Source: Actinomycetospora corticicola (GTDB lineage: Bacteria; Actinomycetota; Actinomycetes; Mycobacteriales; Pseudonocardiaceae). From it: 64,000 nucleotides of DNA. The position numbers and the translations under genes were made by a program. Shown here one piece after another: positions 16,577-25,330 of the stretch (its first letter is position 1; every line of letters starts with the position of its first letter). Below the pieces are notes generated by a model. That model made no database searches and was not told the DNA's origin. It saw nothing but the letters and a program-made list of their open reading frames with translations. The stretch covers positions 2,480,001 through 2,544,000 of the forward strand of contig NZ_JACCBN010000001.1 of the NCBI RefSeq assembly GCF_013409505.1. The letters are read 5' to 3'.

Positions 16577-17517
16577 GTGCCCACGCCCACGACATCACCG
16601 TCCCCGGCCCGCCGCGGCTGGAGGAGGTGTCCGACGGCATCCACGCCTACGTGCAGCCCGACGGCACGTGGTGGATCAACAACACCGGCTTCGCGGTCGG
16701 GCCGCAGGGCGTCGTCGCCGTCGACTCGTGCTCCACCGAGCGGCGCACCCGGGCCTTCGTCGACGCCATCGCCTCGGTGACGTCCGCGCCGGTCCGGACC
16801 CTGGTCAACACCCACCACCACGGCGACCACACGTGGGGCAACGCGCTGTTCGGCACCGCGACGATCGTGGCCCACGAACGGGCCCGCGACGAGATGATCG
16901 CGTTCGGGCCGCCCCGGGAGCTGCCGTTCTGGGAGAACCCGGAGTGGGGGTCGCTGCCCCTCGACCCGCCGTTCCTCACCTTCACCGACCGCGTCGCGCT
17001 GCACGTCGGGGACCTGCGGGCCGAGGTGCTGCACGTGGGCACGCCCGCGCACACCACCAACGACTCGCTGGTGTGGTTCCCGGAGCGGTCCACGCTGTTC
17101 TGCGGCGACCTCGTGTTCAACGGCGGGACCCCGTTCCTGCTCATGGGGTCCGTGACCGGTGCGATCGAGGTCCTCGAGCAGGTCGTCGGGCCGCTCGGCG
17201 CGACGACGACGGTGCCCGGTCACGGCCCGGTCTTCCACGACCGGGCTCCGCTCGACGCCACGCTGGACTACCTGCGGTTCGTGCTCGACGTCGCCGAGCG
17301 GGGGCGCGCGGCGGGGCTGACGCCGCTGGCCGCCGCGCAGGACACCGACCTGGGCCGCTTCGCCGACTGGCCGGACGCCGAGCGGATCGTCGGCAACCTG
17401 CACCGTGCGTACGCCGAACTCGACGGCCTCCCCCGCGGCGGAGCGATCGACGTCATGGCGGCCCTGGGCGACATGGTGACCTGGAACGGCGGCCGCCCGC
17501 TGACCTGCCTGGCCTGA
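16573..17517 (+). CDS. metallo-beta-lactamase-fold hydrolase
   Basis: The 314-residue protein has the MBL metal motif as H81-H82-H83-G84-D85-H86, a further His in HVGTPAHTTND, Asp in FCGDLVFNGG and His in PGHGPVF, giving a full two-metal site. There is no signal peptide. Translational coupling to the FAH gene suggests a second hydrolytic step of the same pathway, for example on a lactone or thioester, but this is inferred. Confidence 0.9.
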   Translation: MSAHAHDITVPGPPRLEEVSDGIHAYVQPDGTWWINNTGFAVGPQGVVAVDSCSTERRTRAFVDAIASVTSAPVRTLVNTHHHGDHTWGNALFGTATIVAHERARDEMIAFGPPRELPFWENPEWGSLPLDPPFLTFTDRVALHVGDLRAEVLHVGTPAHTTNDSLVWFPERSTLFCGDLVFNGGTPFLLMGSVTGAIEVLEQVVGPLGATTTVPGHGPVFHDRAPLDATLDYLRFVLDVAERGRAAGLTPLAAAQDTDLGRFADWPDAERIVGNLHRAYAELDGLPRGGAIDVMAALGDMVTWNGGRPLTCLA

Positions 17518-17532
17518 CGCCAGGTCCGGGGT

Positions 17533-17583
17533 GAGCGAGCGGCCCGTTCGCAGCATCTACGTGCGCGAGAGTGCCGTTCGCTC
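17533..17583. repeat. palindromic repeat family A, copy 1 (convergent junction)
   Basis: The left arm GAGCGAGCGGCCCGTTCGC (17533-17551) pairs at 15 of 19 positions with the right arm (17565-17583), whose core GAGAGTGCCGTTCG recurs at 33322-33335. It sits at the junction of the convergent MBL and membrane-protein genes. Its right arm is translated as the C-terminus of the membrane protein. A terminator role on both strands is plausible. Confidence 0.6.
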
Positions 17584-18225
17584 GTCGCGGGTGGTCGTCG
17601 TGACCGACGACCGGGCCGCCCGGATCGCGAGGACCCCGAGCCCCACGGCGCCTATCGCCTCGAACAGCTCGACCTGCAGCCCCGTGAGGACCGGCGCCTC
17701 GGGCAGCGGGACGAGCACGCCGAGCGCGGAGAGCACGAAGGCCGCGCCGATCCACCACGGCACGCCCGACCCGCGGCGCAGCAGGGCGATCCCGGTCAGG
17801 AGCACCCCGGCGACGAAGACGAGCCCGCCGACGGTCTGCAGGGTGACGAAGGCGCCCGAGGCGACGATCGACCCGTCGTCGGGAACGGCCTGGGGAATCT
17901 CCCGCGCGACGAAGCCCTCGACGACGAGGTGCGACTGCGCGGAGAGGGCGTTGCCCACGAAGTACAGCGTCAGGCCGACGACGCCGAGCACGCCGATCCG
18001 CGGCGCGAGCCACGCGGTGACGGCCGGGAGCCCGAGCATCAGCAGGATCGCGCCCCCGTAGAGCAGCAGGTAGGCGGGTGGACCGCCCGGCGCGGTGATC
18101 GACGCGGCGGAATGGGACTGTCCGTCGACGACGGGGTGCAGCATACCGCCGGCGAGCCCGGTGACCCCGGACAGGGCGAGGGCGGCGCCGCCGAGGGCGA
18201 GCAGGTGGCGGGGGGTGACGGTCAT
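17557..18225 (-). CDS. hypothetical membrane protein, five to six membrane segments
   Basis: This 222-residue protein has hydrophobic segments near residues 9-28, 50-70, 78-95, 125-148, 158-176 and 183-203. I recognise no family motif. It follows the SARP-type regulator gene on the same strand after 61 bp, so it may be co-transcribed with it. Its last residues (DERTALSRT) are encoded by the right arm of repeat family A, which also lies next to the stop codon. Confidence 0.7.
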   Translation of the reverse strand: MTVTPRHLLALGGAALALSGVTGLAGGMLHPVVDGQSHSAASITAPGGPPAYLLLYGGAILLMLGLPAVTAWLAPRIGVLGVVGLTLYFVGNALSAQSHLVVEGFVAREIPQAVPDDGSIVASGAFVTLQTVGGLVFVAGVLLTGIALLRRGSGVPWWIGAAFVLSALGVLVPLPEAPVLTGLQVELFEAIGAVGLGVLAIRAARSSVTTTTRDERTALSRT

Positions 18226-18286
18226 GGTGACTCCTCGGTCGTGGGTGTCCCGACCGTGCCCGCCGCCACTTGCGATCGACTTGCGG

Positions 18287-21200
18287 TCAGGCTCGCGCCG
18301 CCGCCAGCCACTGCGGGGCGGCCAGACGGCGGGCGAGCGCCGCGGCGGCCTCGGCGTGCGGGCGCGGGTCCTCGCCGAGGGCGGTGGCGGCGCGCGCGAG
18401 GACGAGGTCGACCGGGCCGAGGACGAGCTGGCCGTTGCCGGTCCGGACGAGCTGCCCGGCCCACGGCCGTAGCTCGTCCCGGGTCCGCCGCACCACCTCG
18501 ACGTCTCCGAGGCGGCACGCCGCCAGGCACTGGAACGCGGTCTCCAGGAGCCAGGTGGCCTCCCGCGGATAGGGCGGGAGCGGCCAGAGCGCGCGGGCGT
18601 CGGCCTCGCGGCCCGCGTCGAGGTGGGCGAGCACCCGCAGCACCGCGACGTAGCCCGCCCCGCCCGCCGCCGCCACGGCTTCCAGCTCGTCGAGGACGAC
18701 CGAGCAGTCCCCGGCCACGGCGGCCACCGTCGTCCGGATCCAGGTGCGGATGACGCGCCCGTTCGGGTCGCCGGACGCGGTGATGCGCGCGCTGAGCTCG
18801 TCGAACGCGCGGCGGGCGGCGTCGAGGCGGCCGTGGACGAGGTCGAGGGTCGCGGCGAAGACGGTCACCGACAGGGCGAGCACCGGGAGCTGCCCCGCGC
18901 CCGCGGTGGCGGTGGCCGCGTCGAGGTGGCCCTGTGCGGCGTCGAGCTCGCCGCGCCCGACCGCCGCGGCGGAGAGGACCAGGTGGGCGAGGGCGACGTG
19001 GTCGCCGAGGTGGGCTCCGCTCGCGACGGCGAGCATCTCCTCCCCGACCCGGCGTTGGTGGTGGGGGTCGTCGGTCGCGAACGTGTGGAAGTGCGCCACC
19101 GCCAGGGCGCGGCAGCGCAGGCGCGGGTCGTCCAGCTCGACGGCGATCGCGAGCGCCTCCTCGCCGGCGGCCCGTCCGACGTCGACGAGCCACGGCTGGG
19201 ACTCGTGCGCGAGGGCCAGCAGCAGTTCCGCCCGGAGTCGCCGGTCGGACGGGTCGATCGCGTCGAGCAGCTCCCGGACACGTGCGATCGCAGCGTCCTG
19301 CTCGTCCAGCGCCGGGCGCGTGGCCCACAGCGCGACGACGTCCCAGCTCCAGGCCCACGCCTCGTCGGTGAGGTCGCCGTCGCGGCGGGCGACGGCGATC
19401 GACCGGTCACGTTCGGCCAGCGCCGCGAGGACGTCCCCGGAGGCGGCGAGGGCCCGGACCAGGGACCGATGGGTGCTCAGCCGGCTCGCGGTGTCGCCGG
19501 CGCCCAGATCGTGGGCCCGCAGCGCCGCCCGCCACCACCGGACGGCCTCCTCCACCGCGCCCGCGTCGAGGGCCGCCGTCGCCCCGGCGACCAGGTGGGG
19601 CAGGGCGCGGCCGGCCGTGGTGGTGTCGAGGGCGAGTTCCGCGTGGTGGGCGAGTGCGTGGACCCGCTCCGGGTGCCGGGTCCCGAGCGCGTCGAGCAGT
19701 GCGCGGTGCAGGCGGGCCCGGCGCAGCGGCGGCATCCGGGCGGCGACGGTGTCGCGGACGAGGGCGTGGGAGAAGCGCAGGTCGGGGTCGCTCTCGAGCA
19801 GCCCCGCCACCACCCCGGTGTCGAGGTCGTCGAGCAGCTCCTCCTCGTCCAGCGGTCCCCGGAGCGCCTCGACCCCGAGCATCAGGTCGACGTCGACCTC
19901 CCGGCCGAGCACCGCCGCCCGGGTCAGGGTGGCGACCGCCCGGGCCGGCAGCCGCGCGAGCCGCCGGCTCAGCACGTCCCCGACGCCGGCCGGCAGGTCC
20001 CGGGTCGCCACGTCGTCACCCTCGGTCCGCGCGAGGTCGCCCAGTTCCCGGAGGAAGAGCGCGTTGCCCGCGGCACGGTCGAGCAACGCCCGCCACGTAC
20101 GTTCGGCGAGATCCCGCCCGGCGTGGCGGGCGAGGAGGCGACGCCCGGACTCGGGATCGAGCCCGGCCAGGCGGATCCGGTCGACGGTCTGGGCGGCGAG
20201 CAGCGCCAGGGTCGCCCGCAGGTCGTCGGACACCTCGTCGTCGCGGTAGGTCGCGACGACGAGCAGCGCCCCGTCGCCGTTCGCGACGAGGTGGCGCAGC
20301 ACCTGCAGCGTCTCCCCGTCCGCGCCGTGCACGTCCTCGCAGACGAGCGTGACCGGGCCCGCGAGCACCGGCGCGACGGCCGCGGCGAGCGTGAACGGGT
20401 CGGCCGCGGTGGGCGGCGTCCCGGTCGCGGCGGTGACGAGCTCGCGCCACGCCCACCCCGGTGGGGCGCCACCCGCCTCCGGGCAGCGGGCCCGCAGCAC
20501 CCGACCCGTGACCTCCCGCGCGAACCGCTCGACGAGTGCCGACTTGCCCGTCCCGGCCTCGGCGGCGACCCACACGACGCCCGCCCGGGAACGCCGGGTG
20601 CCGTGCGCGCGGTGCAGCCGCGCGAGTTCTGCGGTCCGGCCGAGGAAGCCGTCGTCGGGCTCCGCGGCGACGACCGGCGCTGCCCGACGACGGGCGGGGG
20701 TCGCGACGGGGGCGAGCACGGCCTGCTGGGCCTCGTGCCACGCCGGGCCCGGGTCGAGGCCGAGCTCCTCGCCGAGCCGGGTGCGCACGTCCCGCAGCAC
20801 CGCCGACGCGTCGCCCGGCCGTCCGACCGCAGCCAGGGTGCGGGCGAGCAGCGCGGCGGCACTCTCGCGCAGCGGCTCGGCGCGGGCCAGCTCGTCGAGG
20901 GCGGACAACACCTCCCCGGGCCGGCCGACGGCCAGGGCCGCCTCCCCCGCGATCTCGGCCGCCGCGGCGTGGACCTCGCCCAGGCGCGTCGCCGCGTCGG
21001 CCGCCCACGGTTCGTCGGCGTACGCGGCGAACGGCGGGCCGGTCCAGCGGCTCCGGGCCGCGAGAGCCAGGGTGAGGGCCTCGGCGGCCGGCGCCGCCCG
21101 GGCGGCGTCGACGAGCCGGGCGACGTCCCAGGCGTCGACCTGCTCGTCGGGCAGGACCAGCCGGTAGCCGGGCGCTGCACTGACGAGGACGGCGGCGGGC

Positions 21201-21445
21201 GTCCGGGGCGCCCGGTCCGGTTCGAGCCGCCGCCTCAGGTGGGAGACGTAGGCCTGCAGCGCCCCGAGCGCCTTGGGCGGCGGATCCCCGGCCCACAGGT
21301 CCTCGACGAACCGGTCGGTGGACACGATCCGTCCGCTCGCGGCGGCGAGGAGGCCGAGCACCGCCCGCTGCCGGGGTCCCCCGAGATCCAGCGGCCGACC
21401 GTCGATCGTCGCCCGGACGTCGCCGAGCACGTCGACGCGGAGCAC
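18287..21445 (-). CDS. SARP/AfsR-type regulator with AAA and TPR regions
   Basis: The 1052-residue protein starts with an OmpR-like DNA-binding domain (residues 1-95) and a bacterial transcriptional activation domain (BTAD, about 100-245: DEQVDAWDVARLVDAA to LDPGPAWHEAQQAVL). An AAA-type ATPase follows, with Walker A EAGTGKSALVE (K301) and Walker B LVCEDVH; the rest (600-1052) is alanine-rich helical repeat, probably TPR. This is the layout of AfsR-like regulators of secondary metabolism. No biosynthetic cluster is directly adjacent, so its target is open. The start is GTG 21445. Confidence 0.9.
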   Translation of the reverse strand: MLRVDVLGDVRATIDGRPLDLGGPRQRAVLGLLAAASGRIVSTDRFVEDLWAGDPPPKALGALQAYVSHLRRRLEPDRAPRTPAAVLVSAAPGYRLVLPDEQVDAWDVARLVDAARAAPAAEALTLALAARSRWTGPPFAAYADEPWAADAATRLGEVHAAAAEIAGEAALAVGRPGEVLSALDELARAEPLRESAAALLARTLAAVGRPGDASAVLRDVRTRLGEELGLDPGPAWHEAQQAVLAPVATPARRRAAPVVAAEPDDGFLGRTAELARLHRAHGTRRSRAGVVWVAAEAGTGKSALVERFAREVTGRVLRARCPEAGGAPPGWAWRELVTAATGTPPTAADPFTLAAAVAPVLAGPVTLVCEDVHGADGETLQVLRHLVANGDGALLVVATYRDDEVSDDLRATLALLAAQTVDRIRLAGLDPESGRRLLARHAGRDLAERTWRALLDRAAGNALFLRELGDLARTEGDDVATRDLPAGVGDVLSRRLARLPARAVATLTRAAVLGREVDVDLMLGVEALRGPLDEEELLDDLDTGVVAGLLESDPDLRFSHALVRDTVAARMPPLRRARLHRALLDALGTRHPERVHALAHHAELALDTTTAGRALPHLVAGATAALDAGAVEEAVRWWRAALRAHDLGAGDTASRLSTHRSLVRALAASGDVLAALAERDRSIAVARRDGDLTDEAWAWSWDVVALWATRPALDEQDAAIARVRELLDAIDPSDRRLRAELLLALAHESQPWLVDVGRAAGEEALAIAVELDDPRLRCRALAVAHFHTFATDDPHHQRRVGEEMLAVASGAHLGDHVALAHLVLSAAAVGRGELDAAQGHLDAATATAGAGQLPVLALSVTVFAATLDLVHGRLDAARRAFDELSARITASGDPNGRVIRTWIRTTVAAVAGDCSVVLDELEAVAAAGGAGYVAVLRVLAHLDAGREADARALWPLPPYPREATWLLETAFQCLAACRLGDVEVVRRTRDELRPWAGQLVRTGNGQLVLGPVDLVLARAATALGEDPRPHAEAAAALARRLAAPQWLAAARA

Positions 21446-21509
21446 GTGACCAGCCTAGGGACCGGAGTGGGAGGGCGCTCGACCCTCCCACTCCGTCCCG
21501 GGTGCCGGA

Positions 21510-24353
21510 CTAGCTGCAGCCGCTGGTGGAGCCGCAGCCCTCGCAGACGTAGCAGGAGCCGGCGGGCCGCATCTTGGTGCCGCAGGTCAGGCACAGCGGC
21601 GCGTCGGCCGCCTTGCCCTGCTGCAGCTCGAGCAGCTCGGTCGAGCTGCCCACCGAGATGTCGGCCTTGCGCACGCCGGCCGGCTTGGCGGGCTCGTCGG
21701 CCGCGTCGACCGTCGTGCGGAGCTCCTCGACGACCTCCACCGGAGCGGCCGGGGCCTGCCCGTAGTCGTTCGCCACCTGCGCGGTGCGCTCGTCCGCCGA
21801 GAAGATGCCGAGCTGCGCCCGCTTCTCGTAGGGCAGGTGGTCGAGGGCGATCCGGCGGAACAGGTAGTCGACGATGCTCGTCGCCATCCGCACGTCCGGG
21901 TCGTCGGTCATGCCCGCGGGCTCGAAGCGCATGTTCACGAACTTCGACACGTAGGTCTCCAGCGGCACCCCGTACTGCAGCGCGATGGAGATCGCCATCG
22001 AGAACGCGTCCATGACGCCGGCGAGCGTGGACCCCTGCTTCGACATCTTGACGAAGATCTCGCCGAGGCCGTCGTCGGGGTAGGAGCCCGCCGTCATGTA
22101 GCCCTCGGCGCCGGCGACCGCGAACGACACCGTCTCGCTGGGGCGCTTCTTCGGGAGGCGCTTGCGCACCGGGCGGTGGTCGGTGGTCGCGACCTCGGCG
22201 CCGGTGGTGGACTCCGCGGTCGACCCGCCGGTCTTGCCGGCCGACAGCGGCTGCCCGACCTTGCAGTTGTCGCGGTAGATCGCGAGCGCCTTGAGCCCGG
22301 ACTTCCAGGACTCGAAGTAGATCTCCTCGACGTCCTCGACGGTGGCCCGCTCGGGCATGTTCACCGTCTTGGAGATCGCGCCGGAGATGAACGGCTGGAC
22401 GGCCGCCATCATCCGCACGTGGCCCATCGGCGCGATGGCCCGCTCACCCATGGCGCAGTCGAAGACCTCGTAGTGCTCGGGACGCAGGCCCGGGGCGTCG
22501 ACGACGTGGCCGTGCTCGGCGATGAACTCGACGATCGCCTCGATCTGCTCGCCCTGGTACCCGAGGGCCTCCAGCGCGCGCGGCACCGTCTGGTTGACGA
22601 TCTGCATCGAGCCGCCGCCGACCAGCTTCTTGAACTTGACCAGCGAGAAGTCCGGCTCCACCCCGGTGGTGTCGCAGTCCATCATGAAGCCGATGGTGCC
22701 GGTGGGGGCGAGCACGCTGGCCTGCGCGTTGCGCCACCCGTTGCGGGCGCCGATGTCCAGGCCGTCCTGCCACTGCTTCGTGGCGGCGTCGCGGATCCGG
22801 GCGTCCTCGCGGTGCAGCGTGCGGATCGCGTCGTTCGCCGCGGCGTGCTTGCGCATGACCCGACGGTGGGCGTCGGCGTTGCGGGCGAACCCGTCGTAGG
22901 GCGCGACGGCGCCGGCGAGCTCGGCGGAGCGCCGGTAGGCGGTGCCGGTCATCAGCGAGGTGATCGCCGCGGCGAGCGCTTGGCCGCCCGCGGAGTCGTA
23001 CGCGTGGCCGGTGGCCATCAGCAGCGCACCGAGGTTGGCGTAGCCGATCCCCAGCTGCCGGAAGGCCCGGGTGGTCTCGCCGATCTCCGGCGTCGGGAAG
23101 TCGGCGAAGCAGATGGAGATGTCCATCGCGGTGATGACGAGCTCGACCGAGCGCGTGAAGCCCTCGACGTCGAAGCGGCCGTCGTCGCCCAGGAACTTCA
23201 TGAGGTTCAGCGAGGCGAGGTTGCAGCTGGAGTTGTCCAGGTGCAGGTACTCCGAGCAGGGGTTCGACGCGGTGATGCGACCGGACTCCGGCGAGGTGTG
23301 CCAGTCGTTGATCGTGTCGTCGTACTGCAGGCCCGGGTCGGCGCACTCCCACGCCGCCTCGGCCATCTGGCGGAACAGGCCCTTGGCGTCGACGGACTCG
23401 ATGACCTCGTGCGTCATCCGGGCGCGGAGCCCGAACTGCCCGCCGGACTGCACGGCCCGCATGAACTCGTCGGTGACCCGGACCGAGTTGTTGGCGTTCT
23501 GGTACTGCACGGAGGCGATGTCGGCGCCGCCGAGGTCCATGTCGAAGCCGGCGTCGCGCAGGACGCGGATCTTCCTCTCCTCGGCGCGCTTGGTCTCGAC
23601 GAACTCCGCGATGTCGGGGTGGTCGACGTCGAGCACGACCATTTTCGCGGCCCGCCGGGTCGCCCCGCCGGACTTGATCGTCCCGGCGGACGCGTCGGCG
23701 CCGCGCATGAACGAGACCGGGCCGGAGGCGGTGCCGCCGGAGGAGAGCAGCTCCTTGGAGGAGCGGATGCGCGAGAGGTTGAGGCCGGCGCCGGAGCCGC
23801 CCTTGAAGATCAGCCCCTCCTCGCGGTACCAGTTGAGGATCGACTCCATGGTGTCGTCCACGGAGAGGATGAAGCAGGCGCTGACCTGCTGCGGCGAGGC
23901 CGTGCCGACGTTGAACCAGACCGGCGAGTTGAAGCTGAAGTACTGGTGCAGCAGCATCCAGGTCAGCTCGTCGGAGAAGATCTCCGCGTCGGCGGGCGTG
24001 GCGAAGTAGGCGTGGGTGCGGCCCGCCTCGGTGTAGCTGCGCACCACGCGGTCGATCAGCTGGCGCAGGCTCGACTCGCGCTGCGGGGTGCCGACCGCCC
24101 CGCGGAAGTACTTGCTCGTGACGATGTTCGTGGCGTTCACCGACCACGTCGAGGGGAACTCGACGCCGCGCTGCTCGAAGTTGATCGAGCCGTCGCGCCA
24201 GTTGGTCATGACGACGTCACGGCGCTCCCACTCCACCCCGTCGTACGGGTGGACCCCCTCGGTGGTGTGGACGCGCGTGATCGACAGGCCCCGACCGGCC
24301 GCGCCGTCCGGCGCGCCGCTCGTGCTCGTGCCGGACCCGACGGTCTCCGTCAT
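21510..24353 (-). CDS. nrdJ: vitamin B12-dependent (class II) ribonucleotide reductase
   Basis: The 947-residue protein carries the NrdJ signatures: FNSPVWFNVG, ACFILSVDDTM, GGSGAGLNLSRIRS, NPCSEY with NSSCNLASLNL, and the barrel motif APTGTIGFMMDCDTTGVEP. The C-terminus has a zinc-ribbon-like segment (CLTCGTKM, CYVCEGCG) and a final GC pair for thiol exchange. It makes deoxyribonucleotides with adenosylcobalamin and needs no oxygen. The start ATG 24353 lies 95 bp after nrdR, so the two are one operon. No cobalamin riboswitch fits in that gap. Confidence 0.97.
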   Translation of the reverse strand: MTETVGSGTSTSGAPDGAAGRGLSITRVHTTEGVHPYDGVEWERRDVVMTNWRDGSINFEQRGVEFPSTWSVNATNIVTSKYFRGAVGTPQRESSLRQLIDRVVRSYTEAGRTHAYFATPADAEIFSDELTWMLLHQYFSFNSPVWFNVGTASPQQVSACFILSVDDTMESILNWYREEGLIFKGGSGAGLNLSRIRSSKELLSSGGTASGPVSFMRGADASAGTIKSGGATRRAAKMVVLDVDHPDIAEFVETKRAEERKIRVLRDAGFDMDLGGADIASVQYQNANNSVRVTDEFMRAVQSGGQFGLRARMTHEVIESVDAKGLFRQMAEAAWECADPGLQYDDTINDWHTSPESGRITASNPCSEYLHLDNSSCNLASLNLMKFLGDDGRFDVEGFTRSVELVITAMDISICFADFPTPEIGETTRAFRQLGIGYANLGALLMATGHAYDSAGGQALAAAITSLMTGTAYRRSAELAGAVAPYDGFARNADAHRRVMRKHAAANDAIRTLHREDARIRDAATKQWQDGLDIGARNGWRNAQASVLAPTGTIGFMMDCDTTGVEPDFSLVKFKKLVGGGSMQIVNQTVPRALEALGYQGEQIEAIVEFIAEHGHVVDAPGLRPEHYEVFDCAMGERAIAPMGHVRMMAAVQPFISGAISKTVNMPERATVEDVEEIYFESWKSGLKALAIYRDNCKVGQPLSAGKTGGSTAESTTGAEVATTDHRPVRKRLPKKRPSETVSFAVAGAEGYMTAGSYPDDGLGEIFVKMSKQGSTLAGVMDAFSMAISIALQYGVPLETYVSKFVNMRFEPAGMTDDPDVRMATSIVDYLFRRIALDHLPYEKRAQLGIFSADERTAQVANDYGQAPAAPVEVVEELRTTVDAADEPAKPAGVRKADISVGSSTELLELQQGKAADAPLCLTCGTKMRPAGSCYVCEGCGSTSGCS

Positions 24354-24448
24354 GCGTTCCTCGCCTCCTGCACCGGGGACGCTTCCCCACGATCCGGTGC
24401 TCCGTAATCCCCGACTCATCGACCGGCGTCGCCGCCGGCCCTGTTCGA

Positions 24449-24937
24449 TCACACTGATTCGTGCTCTGTTCCCTGGTCCTCCGGCTCCGCGGCGAGCCGA
24501 CCCCGGAGGTCGGCGATCTCGGCCTCGAAGTCGGCCACGCAGGAGAAGTTCCGGTAGACGCTGGCGAACCGCAGGTAGGCCACGGCGTCGAGCTCCCGCA
24601 GCGGACCCAGGATCGCCATCCCGACCTCGTGGCTCGGCACCTCGGCCGTGCCCGACGCCCGCACCGTCTCCTCCACCTGGTGCGCCAGCAGGGCCAACGC
24701 GTCCGGGTCGACCGGACGGCCCTGGCAGGCGCGGGCCACCCCGCGCACGACCTTGTCGCGGCTGAACGGCTCGGTGACCCCGCTGCGCTTGACCACCGCG
24801 AGCACGGCCTCCTCGACGGTGGTGAACCGCTTCCCGCACGCCGTGCAGGAGCGGCGGCGACGGATCGCCTGCCCCTCGTCGGCCTCGCGCGAGTCGACGA
24901 CGCGCGAGTCGTCGTTGCGGCAGAACGGGCAGCGCAC
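24449..24937 (-). CDS. nrdR: transcriptional repressor NrdR
   Basis: The 162-residue product begins RCPFC and has the four-cysteine zinc ribbon (CPFC at the start, CTACGKRF further on) followed by an ATP-cone domain ([24 protein letters not shown]). It represses ribonucleotide reductase genes when dATP is high. GTG 24937 is the start, because the ribosome site GAGGAG precedes it and the zinc ribbon begins directly. It sits upstream of nrdJ on the same strand, and NrdR-like boxes lie upstream of it. Confidence 0.96.
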   Translation of the reverse strand: MRCPFCRNDDSRVVDSREADEGQAIRRRRSCTACGKRFTTVEEAVLAVVKRSGVTEPFSRDKVVRGVARACQGRPVDPDALALLAHQVEETVRASGTAEVPSHEVGMAILGPLRELDAVAYLRFASVYRNFSCVADFEAEIADLRGRLAAEPEDQGTEHESV

Positions 24938-25106
24938 CCGGTTCTCCTCTCGCCCGGCCGGACGGCCTGTGGATGGACGGCCTCCCCGCGTACCGCCTGG
25001 GGACACCGCTGTGGACCAGACGCTCCCGGGGTGTGGATTCGGGGGCGCCGCCGGTGGAAGAACCACCGACCTCGGTGGAGCGATGCCCGGATCCTGTGCG
25101 GGACCC

Positions 25107-25115
25107 TGTGGACAA
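25107..25115 (-). promoter_or_regulatory. DnaA-box match (TTGTCCACA)
   Basis: TGTGGACAA on the plus strand is the exact complement of the consensus DnaA box TTGTCCACA. Four further TGTGGA motifs lie within 170 bp, all in the same orientation. DnaA control of nrd operons is known in E. coli; here it is inferred. Confidence 0.45.
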
Positions 25116-25129
25116 CGCCTCACCTGCAC

Positions 25130-25177
25130 ACACAACCTGTGGACTAACTACACGCATGTAACCACAAGATGTTGGGG
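25130..25177 (-). promoter_or_regulatory. tandem NrdR-box-like sites upstream of nrdR-nrdJ
   Basis: On the minus strand, CCCCAACATCTTGTGG (25177-25162) and AGTCCACAGGTTGTGT (25145-25130) share the pattern CnACAnnTTGTG and start 32 bp apart, about three helical turns. NrdR boxes (consensus near ACACWATATATWGTGT) normally come as such spaced pairs. The first is the better match. Placement about 190-240 bp before nrdR leaves room for a long leader. Confidence 0.45.
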
Positions 25178-25330
25178 CGGGACGCTAGCGACACCCGAGA
25201 GAGCGGTGCAAGCCGGATCCCCCCGTCCGGGGACGCCCGCGGCGAGCGGCTCCCTCGGGCGCCGGGCGGCCGTGTGTGGTGCCGGTGAGCGCACGCGTGG
25301 GTGACACGGCGACGCCACCCCGTCGGCGGC

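Larger units (their letters stand above)
24938..25330. other. 393-bp non-coding control region upstream of nrdR-nrdJ
   Basis: I see no gene here. The stretch nearest nrdR carries five TGTGGA motifs (24968, 25010, 25032, 25107, 25138), one of them a perfect DnaA-box match, and two NrdR-box-like sequences. The part nearest the LysM gene (25178-25330) holds only short GC-rich inverted repeats, such as CCCC/GGGG around GTCC near 25220-25235, which may end LysM-gene transcription. Confidence 0.6.

Noticed and set aside
18623-22015. Plus-strand open frame of 1130 codons
   Set aside because: Shadow of the SARP regulator and nrdJ; no recognisable domain or ribosome site.
24354-24448. Possible cobalamin riboswitch before nrdJ
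   Set aside because: Only 95 bp lie between nrdR and nrdJ, too short for the known cobalamin riboswitch, and no B12-box-like sequence was seen.
25178-25330. Riboswitch or small RNA upstream of nrdR
   Set aside because: Only short GC-rich pairings are visible; no known aptamer core could be matched.
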